Numbered from the stretch's first letter, positions 15,303-23,869 are shown. The stretch is DNA of 30,678 nt from JBOHUC01 sp050733935 (GCA_050733935.1 JBOHUC010000147.1:1-30678), one strand, 5' to 3'. Numbers and translations: made by a program. Notes: generated by a model from the letters alone, not told the origin.

Positions 15303-15803
15303 ATGAACCACGTGCTGGCCGACCGCTACCGCCGGTGGTTCGAGTACGAAAAGGACAGTCACGCGCAGGTGCTCGCGACCCTCGAGACCGTTCCCGATGC
15401 GAAGCGCAAGCGCCCCGCGTTCAAGAAAGCGATCACGCTCATGGCACACCTGATCGCGGCACGGCAGCTCTGGCTCTTCCGCATGGGACTCATCGCGGAG
15501 CCGCCAACCGAGTTCTTCCCGGAGGACCTCTCCCTCGCGGAGCTCGCCGGCCAGATCGCCGCGATCCACGTCGCATGGACCGACATCCTCGGACGGTTGC
15601 ACGACGACGCGCTCGCCGAGATGTTCGAATACCAGGCGCTCGACGGCTCGTGGTTCCGGAATTCGGTCGAGGACACGCTCACCCAGCTCTACGGCCACTC
15701 CCTCTATCACCGGGGACAAATCGCGCAATTACTGCGCTCTCTCGGCACCGAGCCCCCCTCCACCGACTTCGTGTTCTGGACGCGCGAGCCGATCGTGCGC
15801 TAG
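15303..15803 (+). CDS. DinB family protein
   Basis: A 166-residue cytoplasmic DinB-fold protein, starting at ATG 15303 with GGGAGGCGGG just upstream. Landmarks are the first helix HVLADRYRRWFEYEKDSH, ITLMAHLIAARQLWLFRMG (about residues 45-63) and the C-terminal LYGHSLYHRGQIAQLLRSLG, whose His-x3-His pair with the His of MAHLI would form the metal site. It ends with the family-typical DFVFWTRE. Divergent from the prolyl oligopeptidase gene. Function unknown; thiol-dependent transfer or DNA-damage-linked roles have been proposed for relatives. Confidence 0.88.
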   Translation: MNHVLADRYRRWFEYEKDSHAQVLATLETVPDAKRKRPAFKKAITLMAHLIAARQLWLFRMGLIAEPPTEFFPEDLSLAELAGQIAAIHVAWTDILGRLHDDALAEMFEYQALDGSWFRNSVEDTLTQLYGHSLYHRGQIAQLLRSLGTEPPSTDFVFWTREPIVR

Positions 15804-15874
15804 CATGCACGGCCGTGTCCGGGGTCGGCCCCCAACGCCCGGGTACGAGGTCCCATCCACGACAGGAGGTCTCC

Positions 15875-16390
15875 ATGAAGACCCCGCTCAACGCAGGGCT
15901 GGCGATCGGAGTGTTCGTCACCTTGTGGACGTTTCTCATGGGCTTCACGGGCTGGTACAAGGACCCGGGCAAGATGTGGGGATTCTGGGTCGTCGTCCCC
16001 ATGCAGATCATCATTCTGATCTGGATGCTCAAGAAGACCGCGGCACAGGGCCGGCCGTACGGCGGCCAGATCGTCGCCGGGCTCGTGGCCTCGCTCGTCG
16101 CCGGATTGATCGTCTTCCTCGGCTCGTGGGTGTTCATGACCGTCGTCTTCCCGAACTACTTCAGCGACCTGCGCGCCATGGCCGAGCAGATGATGGCGGC
16201 CCAGGGCCAGACACCCGAACAGATCAAGACGGCCCTCGACGCCCAGGCGCCCCTGCAGACTCCGCTCATGCAGGCCTGCTTCGGCCTCATCGGAACAGTG
16301 CTGACAGGTTTCCTCACCTCGCTCGTCGCGGGCGTCTTCATCCGACACAAGGGCCCCGCGGCCGCGCAGCCCGCGCCCGCCCGGGCCTGA
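15875..16390 (+). CDS. DUF4199-like four-helix membrane protein
   Basis: A 171-residue inner-membrane protein with four predicted helices: about residues 5-24 (AGLAIGVFVTLWTFLMGFTG), 32-50 (WGFWVVVPMQIIILIWML), 64-92 (GQIVAGLVASLVAGLIVFLG) and 133-158 (ACFGLIGTVLTGFLTSLVAGVF). The layout and the soluble segment before helix 4 (residues 96-128, with TPEQIK) match DUF4199. Function unknown. ATG 15875 has a perfect AGGAGGT 6 bases upstream. The transcript ends at the terminator at 16418-16454. Confidence 0.8.
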   Translation: MKTPLNAGLAIGVFVTLWTFLMGFTGWYKDPGKMWGFWVVVPMQIIILIWMLKKTAAQGRPYGGQIVAGLVASLVAGLIVFLGSWVFMTVVFPNYFSDLRAMAEQMMAAQGQTPEQIKTALDAQAPLQTPLMQACFGLIGTVLTGFLTSLVAGVFIRHKGPAAAQPAPARA

Positions 16391-16417
16391 CGGCCGCCGT
16401 CGCGAGCCGGTCATCGT

Positions 16418-16454
16418 GCGGGCCGCGGAGTCTCTCCGCGGTCCGCTGTCTTTT
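16418..16454 (+). terminator. Rho-independent terminator after the DUF4199 gene
   Basis: gcgggccgcgga (16418-16429) pairs with tccgcggtccgc (16435-16446) over 12 bases, including one G-U, with a 5-base loop gtctc, then tgtctttt. It lies 28 bases past the stop. Confidence 0.85.
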
Positions 16455-16478
16455 CGGAGTTCCCCCGGGGATGCGTTC

Positions 16479-16685
16479 GTGATCAAGGCCGTCGTGACGA
16501 CGCTCACCGCGCTCATGCTCACCGCGTTCATGCTGCGCGATCGAACCTGGACCGATTCGGCGACCACGGTCATGGTCGCGATCCTGTGGCTCGTCGCGTT
16601 CTGGATGTGGTGGCGCTGGGCGCGCCTGCGCGGCAGCCGTGACGGAGGTGCGTCCGGGGACGGGCCAGGAGCGCCCGGGCCATGA
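16479..16685 (+). CDS. Small two-helix membrane protein
   Basis: A protein of about 68 residues with two membrane segments (AVVTTLTALMLTAFML and ATTVMVAILWLVAFWMWWRWA) and a Gly/Pro-rich tail. A longer start, GTG 16416, would fall inside the terminator hairpin at 16418-16454, so GTG 16479 is preferred although its ribosome binding site is weak. Its stop overlaps the thioesterase start by four bases (ATGA). No family recognised. The coupling and the hydrophobic pattern support it being real. Confidence 0.6.
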   Translation: MIKAVVTTLTALMLTAFMLRDRTWTDSATTVMVAILWLVAFWMWWRWARLRGSRDGGASGDGPGAPGP

Positions 16686-17140
16686 GCAGGCCGCTCCGAC
16701 CCGCCGACGAGAACTACGCCGAGCGTGTGCGGGAGAGCTTCGCGCGCCAGACCGTGATGTCGACGATCGGAGCGCGCCTCACGCGCGTCGCCCCGGGCGA
16801 GGTCGATATCGAAATGCCCTACCGGGACGACCTCGTGCAGCAGCACGGCTTCGTGCACGCGGGAATCCTGGCCGCGATCGCCGACAGCGCGTGCGGCTAT
16901 GCCGCCTACAGCCTGATGCCCGCCGGCGCAGCCGTCCTCTCGATCGAATTCAAGATCAACCTGCTCGCTCCCGCGCGCGGGGAGACGCTCTTCGCGCGAG
17001 CCCGCGTTCTGCGCGCGGGCCGGAACATCACGTCGTGTCTCGCCGAAGTATCCGCCCGTCATGCGGGCGAGGAGACACTGGTCGCAACCCTCCTCGGCAC
17101 GATGATGACCGTGCACGAACGCCCGGGACTCCACGGCTGA
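16682..17140 (+). CDS. PaaI-family hotdog-fold thioesterase
   Basis: A 152-residue acyl-CoA thioesterase-like protein. The hotdog core is seen in IEMPYRDDLVQQHGFVHAGILAAIADSACGYAA (about residues 41-73), where HGFVHAG takes the place of the usual HGG motif and Asp68 is a candidate active-site acid, and in VLSIEFKINLLAPARGETLFARARVLRAGRN (about 83-113). Members hydrolyse phenylacetyl- or other aryl-CoA thioesters; the substrate here is unknown and no paa genes are nearby. It is coupled to the small membrane protein upstream. Confidence 0.9.
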   Translation: MSRPLRPADENYAERVRESFARQTVMSTIGARLTRVAPGEVDIEMPYRDDLVQQHGFVHAGILAAIADSACGYAAYSLMPAGAAVLSIEFKINLLAPARGETLFARARVLRAGRNITSCLAEVSARHAGEETLVATLLGTMMTVHERPGLHG

Positions 17141-17191
17141 GTCGATTCGCGTTCCGCGCGTGCCAGGCGTGTCGCGCGTGCAGAAACGATA

Positions 17192-17217
17192 AGCGGCGGG
17201 CCAGGCGGCCCGCCGCT
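17192..17217. terminator. Bidirectional terminator between convergent genes
   Basis: agcggcgggcc (17192-17202) pairs perfectly with ggcccgccgct (17207-17217), loop aggc. On the minus strand it is followed by TATCGTTTCTGC, so it best serves the minus-strand Cys-rich genes; it also lies 52 bases past the thioesterase stop on the plus strand. Confidence 0.7.
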
Positions 17218-17244
17218 CCGTGTTACGACCGACGAGGGGTGCGA

Positions 17245-17457
17245 CTACTCGGCGGTCGTCGCGTCGTTCTGCGCGAGCGGGCAGTCGCCCGGATCGCACG
17301 GACAGGCGCTCATATCGTCACACGACGGGCCCGGTTCGCACGGCAGGCACAGCTCGCCGGACGAGCAGGACACGGGTGCTGCGGTGTCCGAGGACACCGA
17401 CGAGACCGGCGCGGCCGCGAGCGACGCGATCGCGAGTGCCAGGATGAGCTTCGACAT
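17245..17457 (-). CDS. Small secreted Cys-rich protein
   Basis: A 70-residue protein: signal peptide at residues 1-23 (MSKLILALAIASLAAAPVSS), then an acidic mature peptide with eight-odd closely spaced Cys in about 30 residues (CSSGELCLPCEPGPSC then DDMSACPCDPGDCPL). AGGAGG lies 9 bases before ATG 17457. It follows another small Cys-rich secreted gene by 59 bases. The Cys pattern would suit disulfides or metal binding outside the cytoplasm. No family recognised. Confidence 0.65.
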   Translation of the reverse strand: MSKLILALAIASLAAAPVSSVSSDTAAPVSCSSGELCLPCEPGPSCDDMSACPCDPGDCPLAQNDATTAE

Positions 17458-17516
17458 GAGAATTCCTCCTCTTCTGAAGTGAAAGAAAGTTCAGAGGCTC
17501 GCGAGGAGGGGTCGAA

Positions 17517-17858
17517 TCACAATCGAAACACCTGGAGTTCGAGAAAGCGCGGCACGTGGGGTTCGAGATGCGGCGCGCGAACGCTCGCCGCCTCGAACGC
17601 ACGAAGCGTCACGGAGGGCAGCACGGCCGCGAGCACGACGTCGGGCGGCGCCGGCGAAACGAGTTTCGCCGCGTCGAGCCGGAAGCCCTGATCGCTGGGG
17701 CCGGTCGGAACGGGTGCGCAGCTTCCCGAGAGCGGACAGTCGGTCATGTCCACGCAGGTTTCGACGTTCGCGATCTCGCACTCCATTCCGAAAGCCGGGC
17801 ACGGCATCGGGCAGGCGACGATCGCGAGCGTGAGGAAGAGGATCAGGGCTCTTCGCAT
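17517..17858 (-). CDS. Small secreted Cys-containing protein
   Basis: A 113-residue protein with a signal peptide (MRRALILFLTLAIVACPMPCPAFG; residues 1-23) followed by Cys-rich residues 16-48 (MECEIANVETCVDMTDCPLSGSCAPVP) and a Cys-free C-terminal half rich in Ala, Val and Pro. The Cys in the signal region could also mark a lipoprotein, but the lipobox is not good. It lies 60 bases after the PLP decarboxylase gene and upstream of the other Cys-rich gene; the motif DCPLSGSC in one and GDCPLAQ in the other are similar. Function unknown. Confidence 0.6.
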   Translation of the reverse strand: MRRALILFLTLAIVACPMPCPAFGMECEIANVETCVDMTDCPLSGSCAPVPTGPSDQGFRLDAAKLVSPAPPDVVLAAVLPSVTLRAFEAASVRAPHLEPHVPRFLELQVFRL

Positions 17859-17918
17859 GGCCTGTCGAGGCTACGCCCGGGCCGCCAGGAACTCACGTCA
17901 GGAGTGCGTCAAGCCAGC

Positions 17919-19376
17919 TCAGCCCCGGGCGAGCGCCCGCGCCTCCTCGATCAGGGCGTCGACGGCGTCCCGCACGCGATCCTCGTGCGTCCGGAAGGAC
18001 ACGATGCAGATCCGAAGCACGTACCGTCCGCGGATCCGCGTGCTCGAGAGGAACACGCGCCGGCGCGCGTTGACGCGTGCCAGGAGCTCGGCCCCGAAGG
18101 CGTCCGCATCGAGCCGGTGCCCCGCCGGCGGGCGCACGGAGAACGCCACGATCGAAAGCTGGGGCTCGTCGAGAATCTCGATCAGCGGCTCTTCGCGCAG
18201 CCTTTCGTACGCATAGCGGGTGAGCGCGAGCTTCTCCGACAGCTGCTGCACGAACGCGTCGATGCCGTGGAGCTGGAGCGGGAGCCACAACCGTAATCCG
18301 CGGAAGTCGCGCGACAGCTCGGCCGAGAAGTCGGTCATGTTCGGCACCCCGGCTGAACCCGACACGTCCTGCAAGTAGGACGCTTCGTGACCGCCGTGCG
18401 CGCGGCGCAGCGACTCGGGATCGCGCACCAGGAGGCAGCCCGTGCCGTACGGAAGGAAGAGCCCCTTGTGCGGATCGAGCGTGATCGAGTCGTACTCCTC
18501 GATGCCCGCGAAGCGCGCGGCGGCCTCCGGCACGATGCGGAAGAAGCCGCCGTACGCCGCATCCGCATGCGCCCACACGCCGTGCCGGCGCGCGATCGCG
18601 ACCACCTCCGCGATCGGGTCGATGGCCCCGGTGTTGGTCGTGCCTGCGTTCGCGATGATCAGAAACGGCCTGAGCCCCTGGCCGCGATCCTCGATGATGG
18701 ACTGCTCGAGCGCCGCCGGGATCATGCGCAGCCGATCGTCCACCGGAATCCGCCGGAGCGCGCGCTCCGGGAAGCCCGCCACGCGCGCCGCCTTCGGCAC
18801 CGAGGCATGGGTTTCGTCGGCGAAGTAGAGACGCCCGCCTTCCAGCTCCTCCCCGAGCAGCTCGACGCGTGCCGCGACGATCGCCGCGAGATTCGAGAGG
18901 GACCCGCCGCTCGTCCAGATGCCGCCCGAGCCCTTCGGCAGTCCCATGAGCTCGCACAGCCACTCGAGGACGAGCGTTTCCATGCGCGCGAGCGCGGGGG
19001 CGGCCATCGAGACGTTCACGAAGCGATTGGTTTCGCACGCGATCAGGTCGGCGACGCCGGCGGACGGGATTCCGCCTCCCGGGATGTACGCGAGATAGCC
19101 GGGCCCGATGGTATTGAAGGACTTCGTGATCGCGGGCAGCAGCCGGGCCAGCACGGCGTCGATCGGCCGTCCGGTCCGGGGAATCGGCTCGACCAGGCCC
19201 TGGGCCACTGCCAGAGCACCTTCGGTGTCCCACGACGGCTGCTGCGCGAGCGTGGCGAGGTGCTCGATGACCAGGTTCTCGGCCGCACGGAGCCACGCGC
19301 GCAACGTTTCGGAATCGGGCTCGAGCGGACGATCGGTCTGTGTGGCGATGCGGGACGGGTCTTCCATGCCGGGCAT
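17919..19376 (-). CDS. PLP-dependent group II decarboxylase (aromatic-L-amino-acid/glutamate decarboxylase-like)
   Basis: A 485-residue cytoplasmic enzyme that removes the carboxyl group of an amino acid. Landmarks: TIGPGYLAYIPGGG near 89-102, WTSGGSLSNLAA (154-165, PLP phosphate), His190 in DETHASVPKAA, which stacks on the PLP ring, Asp272 in WAHADAAYGGFF and the Schiff-base Lys304 in LDPHKGLFLPYGTG. The layout and length match the pyridoxal_deC family; the substrate could be an aromatic amino acid, histidine or glutamate. Two ATGs, at 19376 and 9 bases later, are possible; neither has a strong ribosome binding site. Confidence 0.92.
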   Translation of the reverse strand: MPGMEDPSRIATQTDRPLEPDSETLRAWLRAAENLVIEHLATLAQQPSWDTEGALAVAQGLVEPIPRTGRPIDAVLARLLPAITKSFNTIGPGYLAYIPGGGIPSAGVADLIACETNRFVNVSMAAPALARMETLVLEWLCELMGLPKGSGGIWTSGGSLSNLAAIVAARVELLGEELEGGRLYFADETHASVPKAARVAGFPERALRRIPVDDRLRMIPAALEQSIIEDRGQGLRPFLIIANAGTTNTGAIDPIAEVVAIARRHGVWAHADAAYGGFFRIVPEAAARFAGIEEYDSITLDPHKGLFLPYGTGCLLVRDPESLRRAHGGHEASYLQDVSGSAGVPNMTDFSAELSRDFRGLRLWLPLQLHGIDAFVQQLSEKLALTRYAYERLREEPLIEILDEPQLSIVAFSVRPPAGHRLDADAFGAELLARVNARRRVFLSSTRIRGRYVLRICIVSFRTHEDRVRDAVDALIEEARALARG

Positions 19377-19484
19377 TGTAGGGCGTACCGGGGCTTTTGC
19401 GCATCATCCCCATGGGATACATTGCGTGGCGCACACTGGGTCGCCGGCCGCCGGCGGACCGTCCCGGCTGAAACGGAGGTCACG

Positions 19485-21230
19485 ATGGGCGCATTCTTCC
19501 GCACGCTGTTCGCGACGATCTTCGCGAACCTGATCCTGTTCATCCTCGCCATCTTCGTGATCGCCGGCCTCGCGGCGACGAAGGGGAAGACGAGCATTCC
19601 GGACCACGCCACGCTTCATCTCCGCATTCCGCCCGCGGTGATGGAGTATCCGTCGACTCTCGGACAGCCGTTCGGCGACGAGCCGACGACCCTTCACGAG
19701 CTGCGCCAGAACCTTCGCAAGGCGGCGGTGGACAAGCGGATCGAGCGGGTGATCCTGTCCATGAGCATCACCGACATCGGCTGGGCCAGCATCGACGAGC
19801 TGCGCGCCGAGATCGCGAACGTCAAGAAGGCCGGGAAGCCCGTCTACGCCTATCTCGAGTGGCTCACGTTCCGGAACTATTACCTCGCGGCGGCGGCGGA
19901 TTCGATCTGGATGCCCGACCGCGGCTTCGTCATCTACAACGGGATCGACGCCCAGCGCATGTTCCGGAAGTCGCTCTGGGACAAGATCGGTGTCGTCATG
20001 CGCACGCACAAGATCGAGGCCTACAAGTCGGCGGCCGAGACGGACACGCGCACGGATCTCTCCTCTCCGGCGCGCGAGAACGCGCAGTGGATCCTCGACG
20101 CCCAGGTTGCGCGCGTGCGCGAGGCGATCGCGAAGGACCGGGAGAAGGAGCCCGCATTCTTCGACAGCATGCTCGCGCTCGTGGGGCCGAACCCGGCCGA
20201 AGCCGCGAAGAGCGGTTTCATCGACGAGGTCGTCTACTGGGGCGACATCCAGGACCGCTTCGAGGGCAAGGACTCGCGCCTCGGAAAGAGCCTCATCGTC
20301 GGGGGGACCAAGTACGCGAAGGTGACCCCGGCTGAAGTGGGCCTCAAGGGTCCGACCAAGGTCGCGATCATCCACGCGCAGGGCGCGATCGCGGGCGACC
20401 GCTCGGGCGACAACCCGTTCCTCGGGACGACCATGGGTGCCGCGACCGTGAACAAGGAGCTCCGACGCGTGGCCGACGACAAGTCGATCGACGCGGTCGT
20501 CTTCCGCGTGGACAGCCCGGGAGGGGCCACCTACACGAGCGATCTCATCCGCCGCGAGGTCGCGAAGCTCGAGGCCAAGAAGCCGCTCGTGGTCTCGATG
20601 GGCGACGTCGCCGCCTCGGGCGGCTACATGATTTCCTACCCGTGCTCGATGCTGGTCGCGAATCCGATGACCCGCACCGGCTCGATCGGCTCGATCTTCA
20701 ACGTGCCGTACGTGAAGGGTCTCACCGACAAGCTCGGCCTCACGTTCGACGGCGTGGGGTACGGACCGCACGCGAGGATCGGCTCGCTCGTGACCCCGTG
20801 GACGCCGGAGGAGCAGAAGATCGTCGAACAGCGCCACTGGCAGTCGTACAACACGTGGGTCGAGGACATCGCGCGCGTGCGCGGGATGACCTTCGCCGAG
20901 GTCGACTCGATCGGGCGCGGCCGCGTGTGGACCGGAGAACAGGCGTACGAGCGCGGGCTCGTCGACACGCTCGGAACGCTCGACGACGCGATCGCGATCG
21001 CGGCGGCAATGGCGGGCGGCAAGCCGGGCGAGGGTGTGAGCGAGACGCACTATCCAAAGCAGCTCTCGTTCTGGGAGGCCGTGCAGGCGGGCGAATGGAT
21101 GATGGCCCGCGAGGCGCTGGCCAGGACGATCTGGCACGACGCGACCGAGCCCGTCCGGAGCGGCTTCGAGAGTCTCGAGATCTGGTTCTCCGGCACGGAG
21201 CTCGCGGTCGACGAAGGAGCGCTTCCGTGA
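19485..21230 (+). CDS. sppA: Signal peptide peptidase SppA, long (67K-type) form
   Basis: A 581-residue membrane protease that degrades cleaved signal peptides. One N-terminal membrane anchor (residues 8-31, LFATIFANLILFILAIFVIAGLA) and two peptidase S49 domains are present, as in the 67K SppA type. The Ser-Lys dyad is split between the domains as in E. coli: Lys181 in IEAYKSAAE of the first and Ser378 in GDVAASGGYMISY of the second. VDSPGG at 342-347 is the family's strand motif. ATG 19485 has CGGAGG 6 bases upstream. Its stop overlaps the start of the dihydropyrimidinase gene (GTGA), which makes translational coupling likely. Confidence 0.95.
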   Translation: MGAFFRTLFATIFANLILFILAIFVIAGLAATKGKTSIPDHATLHLRIPPAVMEYPSTLGQPFGDEPTTLHELRQNLRKAAVDKRIERVILSMSITDIGWASIDELRAEIANVKKAGKPVYAYLEWLTFRNYYLAAAADSIWMPDRGFVIYNGIDAQRMFRKSLWDKIGVVMRTHKIEAYKSAAETDTRTDLSSPARENAQWILDAQVARVREAIAKDREKEPAFFDSMLALVGPNPAEAAKSGFIDEVVYWGDIQDRFEGKDSRLGKSLIVGGTKYAKVTPAEVGLKGPTKVAIIHAQGAIAGDRSGDNPFLGTTMGAATVNKELRRVADDKSIDAVVFRVDSPGGATYTSDLIRREVAKLEAKKPLVVSMGDVAASGGYMISYPCSMLVANPMTRTGSIGSIFNVPYVKGLTDKLGLTFDGVGYGPHARIGSLVTPWTPEEQKIVEQRHWQSYNTWVEDIARVRGMTFAEVDSIGRGRVWTGEQAYERGLVDTLGTLDDAIAIAAAMAGGKPGEGVSETHYPKQLSFWEAVQAGEWMMAREALARTIWHDATEPVRSGFESLEIWFSGTELAVDEGALP

Positions 21231-22627
21231 GCCTGCTCGTCCGCGGGGGGGAGATCGTCACCGCGACCGACCGCTACGTCGCCGACATCCTGGTCGACGG
21301 CGAGCGCGTGGTCGCGATCGGGCAGGACCTGAAAGCCGAGGTCGATCGCACGATCGACGCGCGCGGGCTCCTCGTGCTGCCGGGCGGCGTGGACGTCCAC
21401 ACCCACATGGACCTGCCGTTCGGCGGCACGTTCGCGTCCGACGACTTCGAGACGGGAACGGTGGCGGCCGCGCACGGGGGAACGACCACGATCATCGACT
21501 TCGCGGTCCAGGGGATGGGCGAGCCACTCCAGAAGGCCTACGAGACGTGGCGCTCGAAGGCCGAGGGCAAGGTCGCGATCGACTACGCGCTCCACATGAT
21601 CGTGCGCGATCTGCCGGAGGCGCGGCTTCCCGACATGGACGAAATGATCCGCGAGGGTGTGACGAGCTTCAAGCTCTTCATGGCCTATCCGGGCGTGTTC
21701 ATGGTGGACGACGCGACGATCTTCCGCGCGCTCAAGCGCACGGGCGAGAACGGGGGCTTCATCTGCATGCACGCGGAGAACGGCGGCGTGATCGACGAGC
21801 TCGTGCGGAAGGCGCTCGCCGACGGAAAGAAGGCTCCGAAGTACCACGCGCTCACGCGCCCGGCCGAGGCCGAAGGCGAGGCCACGGGGCGCGCGATCGC
21901 GCTCTCCGAGATGGCGGGCGTGCCGATCTACATCGTTCATCTCTCGGCCGCACACGCGCTCGCGAAGGTGAAGGAAGCGCGCGACCGCGGGTTGCCGGCG
22001 TATGCCGAGACCTGTCCGCAGTACCTGTTCCTCTCCTACGACAACTACGAGGAGCCGGGTTTCGACGGAGCGAAATACGTGATGTCGCCACCGCTTCGCC
22101 CGAAGTGGCACCAGGACGAGCTGTGGAAGGGCCTCGCGGCGGACGATCTTTCGGTCGTCTCGACCGATCACTGTCCGTTCTGCATGAAGGAGGGCTACGC
22201 GGGCCTGCCGAAGCAGAAGGAGCTCGGCATCGACGACTTCTCGAAGATCCCGAACGGTGCGCCCGGCGTCGAGACCCGGCTTTCGCTCATCTACGACGGC
22301 GGCGTGCGCGGCGGACGCATTTCGCTCAACCGCTTCGTCGAGCTCGTCTCGACCGCGCCCGCGAAGCTGTTCGGTCTCTTTCCGAAGAAAGGCACGGTGG
22401 CCGTCGGATCGGACGCCGACCTCGTCCTCTTCGATCCGAACGCGAGTACTGTGCTCTCGCACAAAACGCTCCACATGCGCGTCGACTACAACCCCTACGA
22501 AGGGCGGAAGGTGACCGGTCTCGCGAAGACCGTGATCGCGCGTGGGGAAGTCGTGGTCGAGAACGGCGCCTGGAAGGGCCGCGCTGGCCGGGGGAAATTC
22601 CTGAAGCGCGGGACGTATGGCCTCTAA
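21227..22627 (+). CDS. hydA: Dihydropyrimidinase / D-hydantoinase
   Basis: A 466-residue cyclic amidohydrolase that opens dihydrouracil or hydantoin rings, using two metal ions. All ligands are visible: His58 and His60 (DVHTHMDLPFGG), the carboxylated Lys149 (TSFKLFMAYPG), His182 (CMHAENG), His238 (IYIVHLSAAHA) and Asp314 (STDHCPF). Length and motif order fit HydA; dihydroorotase is less likely because of FGG and the MSPPLR region. The start is GTG 21227, with AAGGAG 7 bases upstream, overlapping the sppA stop by four bases. Its 3' end overlaps the next gene by 11 bases. No other pyrimidine catabolism genes lie in the window. Confidence 0.95.
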   Translation: MSLLVRGGEIVTATDRYVADILVDGERVVAIGQDLKAEVDRTIDARGLLVLPGGVDVHTHMDLPFGGTFASDDFETGTVAAAHGGTTTIIDFAVQGMGEPLQKAYETWRSKAEGKVAIDYALHMIVRDLPEARLPDMDEMIREGVTSFKLFMAYPGVFMVDDATIFRALKRTGENGGFICMHAENGGVIDELVRKALADGKKAPKYHALTRPAEAEGEATGRAIALSEMAGVPIYIVHLSAAHALAKVKEARDRGLPAYAETCPQYLFLSYDNYEEPGFDGAKYVMSPPLRPKWHQDELWKGLAADDLSVVSTDHCPFCMKEGYAGLPKQKELGIDDFSKIPNGAPGVETRLSLIYDGGVRGGRISLNRFVELVSTAPAKLFGLFPKKGTVAVGSDADLVLFDPNASTVLSHKTLHMRVDYNPYEGRKVTGLAKTVIARGEVVVENGAWKGRAGRGKFLKRGTYGL

Positions 22628-23849
22628 CCCGCGGGCGATCGTTCGTTTCGCGCTTCTTTCCGGCGCTCTCGCGGTGGCGGGGCCCGTGGCGCCGGCGGAG
22701 GCGGCCACCAAGGCGCGTACCGACGCCTTCACGGTCGAAGCTCCGCCCAATCCCTGGAAGCGCGCGCCGGGCCTCGAGATTCCCGGCCTCCTGAGCTGGA
22801 CGTACGAGGACTCGAAGGGAGCGAGCGCGCTCCTTCGCCTGTCGTTCGAAGCCGTCCCGGTCGGAACCCATCCGGACTCCGCAATGCGCGATCTCCTCTC
22901 GGTCCAGAGACGCGGAATCGCAGGCCAGGTCGACAATCGCGAGGGGATGGAGCGCGGCGCGTTCCAGCCCGACTCGCTGCGCGCGGGCGGGCTCACCTGG
23001 TGGGGCTTCCGCGTGCACGTCAAGACCGACCAGCAGGCCGGCGATTCGTATCGCTACTTCGCGCTCCACCCCGAGTTTCCCGCGCGACGGCGCGCGTTCC
23101 TCCTCTCGTACGACGAATACGTTCCGAAGAACGGGTCGCGCCCCGGCCGGATCACGGACGCGCGCAAAGTCGCCGCGTCGCTCGTGCCACAGGGCAAGGG
23201 TCTCGCTGGAAACCTCGAGGAAGCCTGGCTCGACGGTCGCGTAGCAACGATCGCCGCCCGCATCGACTCCGCCCAGCGGCTATGCTGGAGCATGCGCGCC
23301 GACGCCGCACCCTCGTCGCGCTTTCTCGGAGTCGGCGTCGATCTCGCGCTCGAGGGCGACTTCTACGAGCTGAGCGACGTCATCCCGCGCGACAGCCTGG
23401 TGGACGCGGCCGCGCTCGACTACGGGAGCGCGTTCGACCGGAACGATGACGGGCGGTATGACCTCACGTTCTCGAGCCGCGGCATGCAAACCACGGAAAC
23501 GGGATCGCTCGTCGTCATCGTGGTCGCGATCGCCGACGACGACTTCGACGGCAAGGTCGACGGCTGCGTGGTCGAGACCGGCGACGCGGACGGAAACAAC
23601 CGCGTCGACCATCGCCTGCTCGTGCGCGACACGAATCGCGACGGCGTGCCGGACCGCGCGATCCGCTTCACCGACGCCATCTCCGGCCCGGACGCGGCCC
23701 CGGTCAAGATCGACAAGGGCCTCGTGGTCGACCGCCTGACCGAGAGCAAGGCCGATCGGATGGAGTTCCAGCACGAATGGCGCGAGGCCACCCTGCTGCT
23801 CGCCGGCCTGAGCGCGGCGGGCGCAGACTGCCGCCCGAAGCGCCCCTGA
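22617..23849 (+). CDS. Secreted protein with EF-hand-like Asp-rich repeats
   Basis: A 410-residue exported protein. Residues 1-30 are a signal peptide. The N-terminal 230 residues form an unrecognised domain (AFTVEAPPNPWKRAPGL...). From 274 come at least four short calcium-binding-type loops: DRNDDGRYD (274), DDFDGKVDG (about 309), DADGNNRVD (about 323) and DTNRDGVPD (about 338), similar to type 3 thrombospondin or dockerin loops. The ATG overlaps the end of the dihydropyrimidinase gene by 11 bases, so this is the third gene of an sppA operon. Function unknown. Confidence 0.8.
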   Translation: MASNPRAIVRFALLSGALAVAGPVAPAEAATKARTDAFTVEAPPNPWKRAPGLEIPGLLSWTYEDSKGASALLRLSFEAVPVGTHPDSAMRDLLSVQRRGIAGQVDNREGMERGAFQPDSLRAGGLTWWGFRVHVKTDQQAGDSYRYFALHPEFPARRRAFLLSYDEYVPKNGSRPGRITDARKVAASLVPQGKGLAGNLEEAWLDGRVATIAARIDSAQRLCWSMRADAAPSSRFLGVGVDLALEGDFYELSDVIPRDSLVDAAALDYGSAFDRNDDGRYDLTFSSRGMQTTETGSLVVIVVAIADDDFDGKVDGCVVETGDADGNNRVDHRLLVRDTNRDGVPDRAIRFTDAISGPDAAPVKIDKGLVVDRLTESKADRMEFQHEWREATLLLAGLSAAGADCRPKRP

Positions 23850-23869
23850 CCTCCTGACCCCCTGACGTT

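Noticed and set aside
19404..21137. 577-residue minus-strand open frame
   Set aside because: Antisense shadow of sppA; His/Arg/Asp-rich low-complexity translation with no start signal.
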